From NCBI GenBank assembly GCA_009694025.1, contig SHVZ01000006.1, positions 1 through 64,000 on the forward strand: 64,000 bases of DNA, read 5' to 3'. Under the pieces are notes generated by a model. The model saw only the letters and a program-made list of their open reading frames with translations. It did not search any database and was not told where the DNA came from. Source of the DNA: Alphaproteobacteria bacterium (GTDB lineage Bacteria > Pseudomonadota > Alphaproteobacteria > SHVZ01). This document shows positions 58,811 to 64,000 of the stretch, piece after piece. The translations under genes were made by a program, and so were the position numbers. Within the stretch, counting starts at the first letter, position 1; each line of letters opens with the position of its first letter.

Positions 58811-60964
58811 ATGACCCGATCGCGACCGATGGACCCGGCGCTCGAGGCCGAGCTTGCCCGCGGCGTGGCCCTCCACCGCGCCGGACGCGCCGCCGACGCC
58901 GAAGCCGCCTACCGCGCGCTGCTGTCGAAGGCGCCCGACCATGCCCACGCGCTCAACTACCTCGGCACGCTGCTGGCCGCGGGCGGGCGGGCGGGCGAAG
59001 GCATCGAGCTGCTCAAACGCTCCGTCAGACAGGCACCCACAGTGCCGGAGCTACACCTCAACCTCGCGGATGCGTTGGCGGCGGCGGGACACCTGGAAGC
59101 GGCCGAGTCCGTTCTCAAGCGCGCGGTCCAGCAGCGGCGGAGCCCTGAGGCGCTGACCAAGCTCGGGATGCTGCTGCTGCGCCAGGGCAAGCCGCAGCCG
59201 GCGGCGCATCGGCTCGAGCAGGCGCTCAAGCTCGACCCCGGCCATCTCCAGGCGCGCCACAGCCTCGCCATCCTCCGCGCCCAGCTCGGGGACACAGCGG
59301 CGGCAGGGAGGCTGCTGCGAGACACCCTTGCACTCGCTCCCGGCCATATCGATGCCCTCAACGCGCTGGCCATGCTCGATCAGAAGTCAGGTGATCTTGC
59401 ATCGGCGGCGACACGGCTGCGGCGCGTGGTCGGCCTGTCGCCGCTGTTCTCTGCGGCACTCGGCAACCTCGCCGTCGTCCTCGATCAGCAGGGTAAGAAA
59501 GACGAGGCGACAGGTCATTTCCGGCAGGCCCTCGCGCTTCTGCCCGGCGAGGCGCCGGCCTGGACCAATCTCGCCAACCTCGCTCAGGACCGCGGACGCC
59601 CATCGACGGCGGAGCGACTTCTCAGGCGAGCTCTCTGCGGGCAAAAGGAGAGCGCCGGGATCTGGAGCAATCTCGGACGGGCCCTCAATGCCCAGGGCCG
59701 GACGCCGGCGGCGATCGCGGCCTACCGGCGCGCGCTCACCGTCGACCCCACGCACCTGCCGGCGCGAAGCAACCTGCTCTTCGCCCTCAGCTACGCCGCC
59801 GAGACGACCAACGACCTGCTGTTCGACACAGCCCGGCGCAGCCTCGACGGCTTCGGCCTCAAGGAGCGCGAGCGGCCACCGCGCCGGGAGGCCGCAGGAC
59901 GCCTCAAGATCGCCGTCGCCTCGACCGACCTCCGCGACCATCCGGTCGGCCGCAACGTCCTCGGCATCTTCGAACACCATCAGCGGGTCGAGCTCCACGC
60001 CTTCGTCGATGCCGTCGCCGACGACCCGATGACGGCGGCGTTTCGCCGCCATGCGGACGGCTGGCGGTCGACCGTCGGCCTCGCCGACGCCGAGGTCGCG
60101 GACGAGATCCGGCGGAGCGGCATGGACGCGCTGGTGGTGCTGGCCGGCCACACCTCGCACAACCGCCCGCTGCTCGCCGCCTGCCGCGGCGCGCCGGTCC
60201 AGATCAGCTTCCACGACCTGCTGACGAGCGGCCTTCCGGCGATGGACTGGTGGGTGACCGACCGGGTCCTCCACCCCGACGCGACGGCGGAGGGGTTCGT
60301 CGAGCGCCTCTGGCGCCTGCCCAACTTCTATCTGCACCGGCCGCCGGCCGACCGGCCCGGCCTCACCCCGCTTCCGGGGGACGAGCGGGGCCACGTCACC
60401 TTCGTGTCGTGCAACCACCCGGCCAAGCACACGCCGGAGGTGGTAGCGCTTTGGGCCCGCGTCCTCGACGGCGTTCCCGGCTCGCGGCTCCTCCTCAAGT
60501 ATCTCGACGTCTACGGCGACGACGCGGTCAGGCGGCGCTACCTGGAGCTGTTCGAGGGACACGGCATCGCCCCGGATCGGCTCGAGTTCCGCACCGGCCG
60601 CCTGTCGCAACGCGACCAGCTGGCGCTCCTCGGCGAGGGCGACATTGCGCTGGATCCGTTCCCGTTCAACGGCTCGACCACCACCTTTGAGTCGCTGTGG
60701 ATGGGTGTCCCGGTGGTGACGCTGGCCGGCGACCGCTTCGTCGGTCGCGTCGGCGCGAGCGTCTTGACCCAGCTCGGCCTCGAAGAGCTGATCGCCGGCG
60801 ACCGGGAGTCCTACGTGAGCACGGCGATCGATCTCGCCGGCGATCGGCGCCGGCTGGCGGCGCTGCGCCGGGATCTTAGGAGACGCCTGCTCGCCTCGCC
60901 CCTCTGCGACGCCCCCGGCTACACCCGTACGTTCGAGGCCGCGCTCATCGAGATGGCGGGGTAG
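58811..60964 (+). CDS. TPR protein with O-GlcNAc-transferase-like (GT41) domain
   Basis: A 717-aa protein. Residues ~10-320 are tandem tetratricopeptide repeats (for example [20 protein letters not shown]-like helices, [35 protein letters not shown]). Residues ~350-715 form a SPINDLY/GT41 glycosyltransferase-like domain ([73 protein letters not shown]). Such proteins modify proteins with a sugar; in bacteria some glycosylate flagellin. No signal peptide. Donor and target are unknown. Confidence 0.87.
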   Translation: MTRSRPMDPALEAELARGVALHRAGRAADAEAAYRALLSKAPDHAHALNYLGTLLAAGGRAGEGIELLKRSVRQAPTVPELHLNLADALAAAGHLEAAESVLKRAVQQRRSPEALTKLGMLLLRQGKPQPAAHRLEQALKLDPGHLQARHSLAILRAQLGDTAAAGRLLRDTLALAPGHIDALNALAMLDQKSGDLASAATRLRRVVGLSPLFSAALGNLAVVLDQQGKKDEATGHFRQALALLPGEAPAWTNLANLAQDRGRPSTAERLLRRALCGQKESAGIWSNLGRALNAQGRTPAAIAAYRRALTVDPTHLPARSNLLFALSYAAETTNDLLFDTARRSLDGFGLKERERPPRREAAGRLKIAVASTDLRDHPVGRNVLGIFEHHQRVELHAFVDAVADDPMTAAFRRHADGWRSTVGLADAEVADEIRRSGMDALVVLAGHTSHNRPLLAACRGAPVQISFHDLLTSGLPAMDWWVTDRVLHPDATAEGFVERLWRLPNFYLHRPPADRPGLTPLPGDERGHVTFVSCNHPAKHTPEVVALWARVLDGVPGSRLLLKYLDVYGDDAVRRRYLELFEGHGIAPDRLEFRTGRLSQRDQLALLGEGDIALDPFPFNGSTTTFESLWMGVPVVTLAGDRFVGRVGASVLTQLGLEELIAGDRESYVSTAIDLAGDRRRLAALRRDLRRRLLASPLCDAPGYTRTFEAALIEMAG

Positions 60965-61052
60965 GACCCAAACGCGGCGCGGCGGCAGGGCGCCCCGTCC
61001 ACCAAGTCGCCCGGCCGCCGCGTCCTCGCGCTCGACCCCTTGGAGCCGCCGG

Positions 61053-62117
<1,065 letters not shown>

Positions 62118-62204
62118 CGGATGGGATCCCCTCTTGCCATGGCGCCCTCAGCGGCGCAACGAACCCGATCGTGCCTATTTTGTTCTCCGATTTCAAGAGA
62201 AAAA

Positions 62205-62219
62205 CTTCACGTTTTGTTC
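62205..62219 (-). promoter_or_regulatory. Candidate SOS box upstream of recA
   Basis: On the minus strand, GAAC-AAAACGT-GAAG, matching GAAC-N7-GAAC (the alphaproteobacterial direct-repeat LexA site, recalled) with one mismatch. It is 88 bp upstream of the recA ATG in the recA/binding-protein intergenic gap. Nothing else is recognised in the remaining 62118-62387 gap apart from a second TTTTGTTC at 62178. Confidence 0.5.
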
Positions 62220-62387
62220 CGCCCGTCTTAGCGACTGAAAGAGAAGCCATTCTGACGTTTCCGGCCCTCGCTTGACGGAGTTCGGGCCGACCCGCACGAT
62301 CCCCGCCGGCGGCGTTTCGCCGGCCCCTCCCTGGCCGGACGACACGCCGGCCATTCGCTTCTCTCCGACCCCCAAGGACCGACCCCC

Positions 62388-63977
62388 ATGATTCGGAAGA
62401 CACTCATCCGGCTCGCGACCGGCACGGCCATCGCCGCCGCCCTCGCGCTCCCGGCCCATGCCCAGAAGAAGACCACGCTGGTCATCGGTCTCGACATCTC
62501 GGACGGGCGGAACTACGACCCGGCGCGCTCGGCCGACCTGACGCCGCCGCTCACCATGGGCGCGGTCTCCGACACGCTCCTGACCCTCTCGACCGACGAC
62601 CTCGTCAACGTCAAGCCGTCGCTGGCGACGACGTGGACTCTGGTCAACAACGCCGCCGCCTGGCGCTTCCAGCTCCGCCCCGGCGTCAAGTTCTGGAACG
62701 GCGACGTGATGACCGCCGAGGACGTCAAGTTCTCGCTCGACCGCCTGGTCAACGTGAAGGACCAGCCGGCCAGCTACGCCGCCAACATGGGCGAGGTGAC
62801 GATCGTCGGCCCGATGACGGTCGAGATCGCCATGAAGAACCCGAAGGAGCCGCTGCTGCTCGACCTGACGGCACCGTCCTTCGCCATCTACTCGGCCAAG
62901 GTCGCCAAGGCCAACGGCGCCGTCTCCACGCCCGGCGCCGACCAGACCGACAAGGCGACCCAGTGGCTCAACAACAACTCCGCCGGCACCGGTCCCTACT
63001 ACATGACCGGCTGGGAGCGGAACGTCAGCGTCACCATGCAGAAGAACCCCAACTACTGGGGCACGCCCGCCGCCTTCGAGCGGGTCGTCGTCCGCCATAT
63101 CGCCGACGGCGCCGCCCAGCTTCTCGCCGTCCGCCGCGGCGACGTCGACATCGCCATGAACCTCTCGGCCGAGCAGCTCGACAGCCTCAAGGGCAACGCC
63201 GACGTCACCGTCATCCAGGGCGGCTCGACCGACACGCTCTATTTCATGATGACCAGCAATCCGGATATGAACGCGACGCTCGCCAAGAAGGAGGCCCGTC
63301 AGGCGGTGGCCGCCGCCATCGACTATGACGGCCTGATCAAGGGCCTGGTCGGCGGCTTCGCCGACCGGCCGCCGTCGTTCCTGCCGGCGGGCATCGCCGG
63401 GACCACGCTCGAGCAGACCAAGGAGTTCGGCTTCAAGGAAGACCTGACGAAGGCGAAGGCGTTGCTGGCCGCGGCCGGCGTGCCCAACGGCTTCGAGTTC
63501 GAGCTGATCTATCCGAACGCCGCCTATTTCTCGACCTCCTACCAGTTGATGACGCAGAAGATCCAGGCGGACCTGGCGCGCGTCGGCATCAAGATGACCT
63601 TGAAGCCGATGGACAACGTCAACTGGCGGGCCCAGTTCAACGGCGCCAAGTCCCAGGCGACCATCGCGCCGTGGAACTCGCCCTCGCCGAACCCCTACCT
63701 CTGGACCGGCGCCTCGGTGCAGCGCGTCGCCAAGCGCATGGGCTGGGATCCGTCGAAGGAGATCAACGACCTGGTCTCGCAGGGTGCCGCCGAGAACGAC
63801 GTCGCCAAGCAGGCGACGATCTACAAGCGCTACCAGCAGATCCTGATCGAGAACGCCAACTACGCGACCCTGATGCAGCCGATCTACCGGGTCGCCGCGC
63901 ACAAGAACGTCGCCAACGTCAAGCTGACGCCGAACGTCTGGAAGATGGAGCTGGCGCAGATCAAGCCGGCGTCGTGA
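62388..63977 (+). CDS. ABC transporter substrate-binding protein, family 5
   Basis: A 529-aa exported SBP_bac_5 protein. The signal peptide ([18 protein letters not shown]) is followed by [20 protein letters not shown]. Internal segments [25 protein letters not shown] and [14 protein letters not shown] fit the family. It is more distant from the pair at 47836/49502. Its stop is 23 bp from the window edge, so permease genes could follow outside. It is divergent from recA. Confidence 0.93.
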   Translation: MIRKTLIRLATGTAIAAALALPAHAQKKTTLVIGLDISDGRNYDPARSADLTPPLTMGAVSDTLLTLSTDDLVNVKPSLATTWTLVNNAAAWRFQLRPGVKFWNGDVMTAEDVKFSLDRLVNVKDQPASYAANMGEVTIVGPMTVEIAMKNPKEPLLLDLTAPSFAIYSAKVAKANGAVSTPGADQTDKATQWLNNNSAGTGPYYMTGWERNVSVTMQKNPNYWGTPAAFERVVVRHIADGAAQLLAVRRGDVDIAMNLSAEQLDSLKGNADVTVIQGGSTDTLYFMMTSNPDMNATLAKKEARQAVAAAIDYDGLIKGLVGGFADRPPSFLPAGIAGTTLEQTKEFGFKEDLTKAKALLAAAGVPNGFEFELIYPNAAYFSTSYQLMTQKIQADLARVGIKMTLKPMDNVNWRAQFNGAKSQATIAPWNSPSPNPYLWTGASVQRVAKRMGWDPSKEINDLVSQGAAENDVAKQATIYKRYQQILIENANYATLMQPIYRVAAHKNVANVKLTPNVWKMELAQIKPAS

Positions 63978-64000
63978 CCATCGGCTGACCTAGCCGTCAT

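Overview
The window is GC-rich, densely coding DNA from an alphaproteobacterium, most likely a Rhodospirillales-like lineage. The lineage call rests on clade-typical genes: the cell-cycle regulators CtrA, ChpT and GcrA, the nucleoid protein GapR, UPF0262, a class I lysyl-tRNA synthetase, and the murA-hisG-hisD-infA-maf-rng-yacG housekeeping order. Genes are tightly packed with many 4-nt start/stop overlaps, and no gene-free stretch exceeds 300 bp. The only mobile-element trace is the 5' end of an IS630-type transposase at the left edge.

Layout. 1-8.9 kb: IS630 fragment, sugar-nucleotide epimerase, PAS sensor kinase, fused indolepyruvate ferredoxin oxidoreductase, then an overlapping envelope operon (OpgC-like acyltransferase with a frame break at its start, and two SGNH-hydrolase paralogues, one of which has lost its catalytic residues). 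9-12 kb: nadA-nadC without nadB, behind a Nudix-like NAD regulator and two palindromic operator candidates. 12-20.6 kb: a minus-strand run with an EamA exporter, gapR, DUF1244, a non-flagellar MotA/MotB-like pair, an OmpA-domain protein, an inositol-phosphatase family protein, a soluble histidine kinase, and an acyl-CoA dehydrogenase superfamily member with the signature of 3-sulfinopropionyl-CoA desulfinases. 20.7-26.5 kb: a secreted protein, Na+/H+ antiporter, SDR, and a TAXI-TRAP transporter. 26.6-28.9 kb: a CoxG-like protein overlapping lysK, closed by a 30-bp perfect inverted repeat.

28.9-41.3 kb: branched-chain aminotransferase, then yacG-rng-maf-infA, an intruding FAD oxidoreductase, LMW phosphatase-UPF0262-hisD-hisG-DUF2948-murA, an MBL hydrolase with an extra basic N-terminus, and an ATP-grasp protein. 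41.4-44.1 kb: a 46-aa membrane protein, tRNA-Thr(GGT), a 2OG-Fe(II) oxygenase, msrA and a universal stress protein. 44.2-51.1 kb: tandem M81/MlrC peptidases, gcrA, and two family-5 solute-binding proteins with no permease. 51.2-55 kb: fliJ-fliI divergent from ctrA, which converges on chpT, so a phosphotransferase and its target regulator are neighbours. 55-64 kb: small proteins, mobA-alaS, a TPR/O-GlcNAc-transferase-like protein, recA with an SOS-box candidate, and a third family-5 solute-binding protein.

I see no CRISPR array, prophage or recognisable defence island. The most interesting items are the G-GGA-AAA slippery site at the opgC start, the active/inactive SGNH pair, the desulfinase-like enzyme, the NAD operator/promoter/hairpin arrangement, the non-flagellar motor-like complex, and the FAD oxidoreductase inside a conserved operon. 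All functional statements are from reading the sequence and remembered family knowledge; no searches were run.
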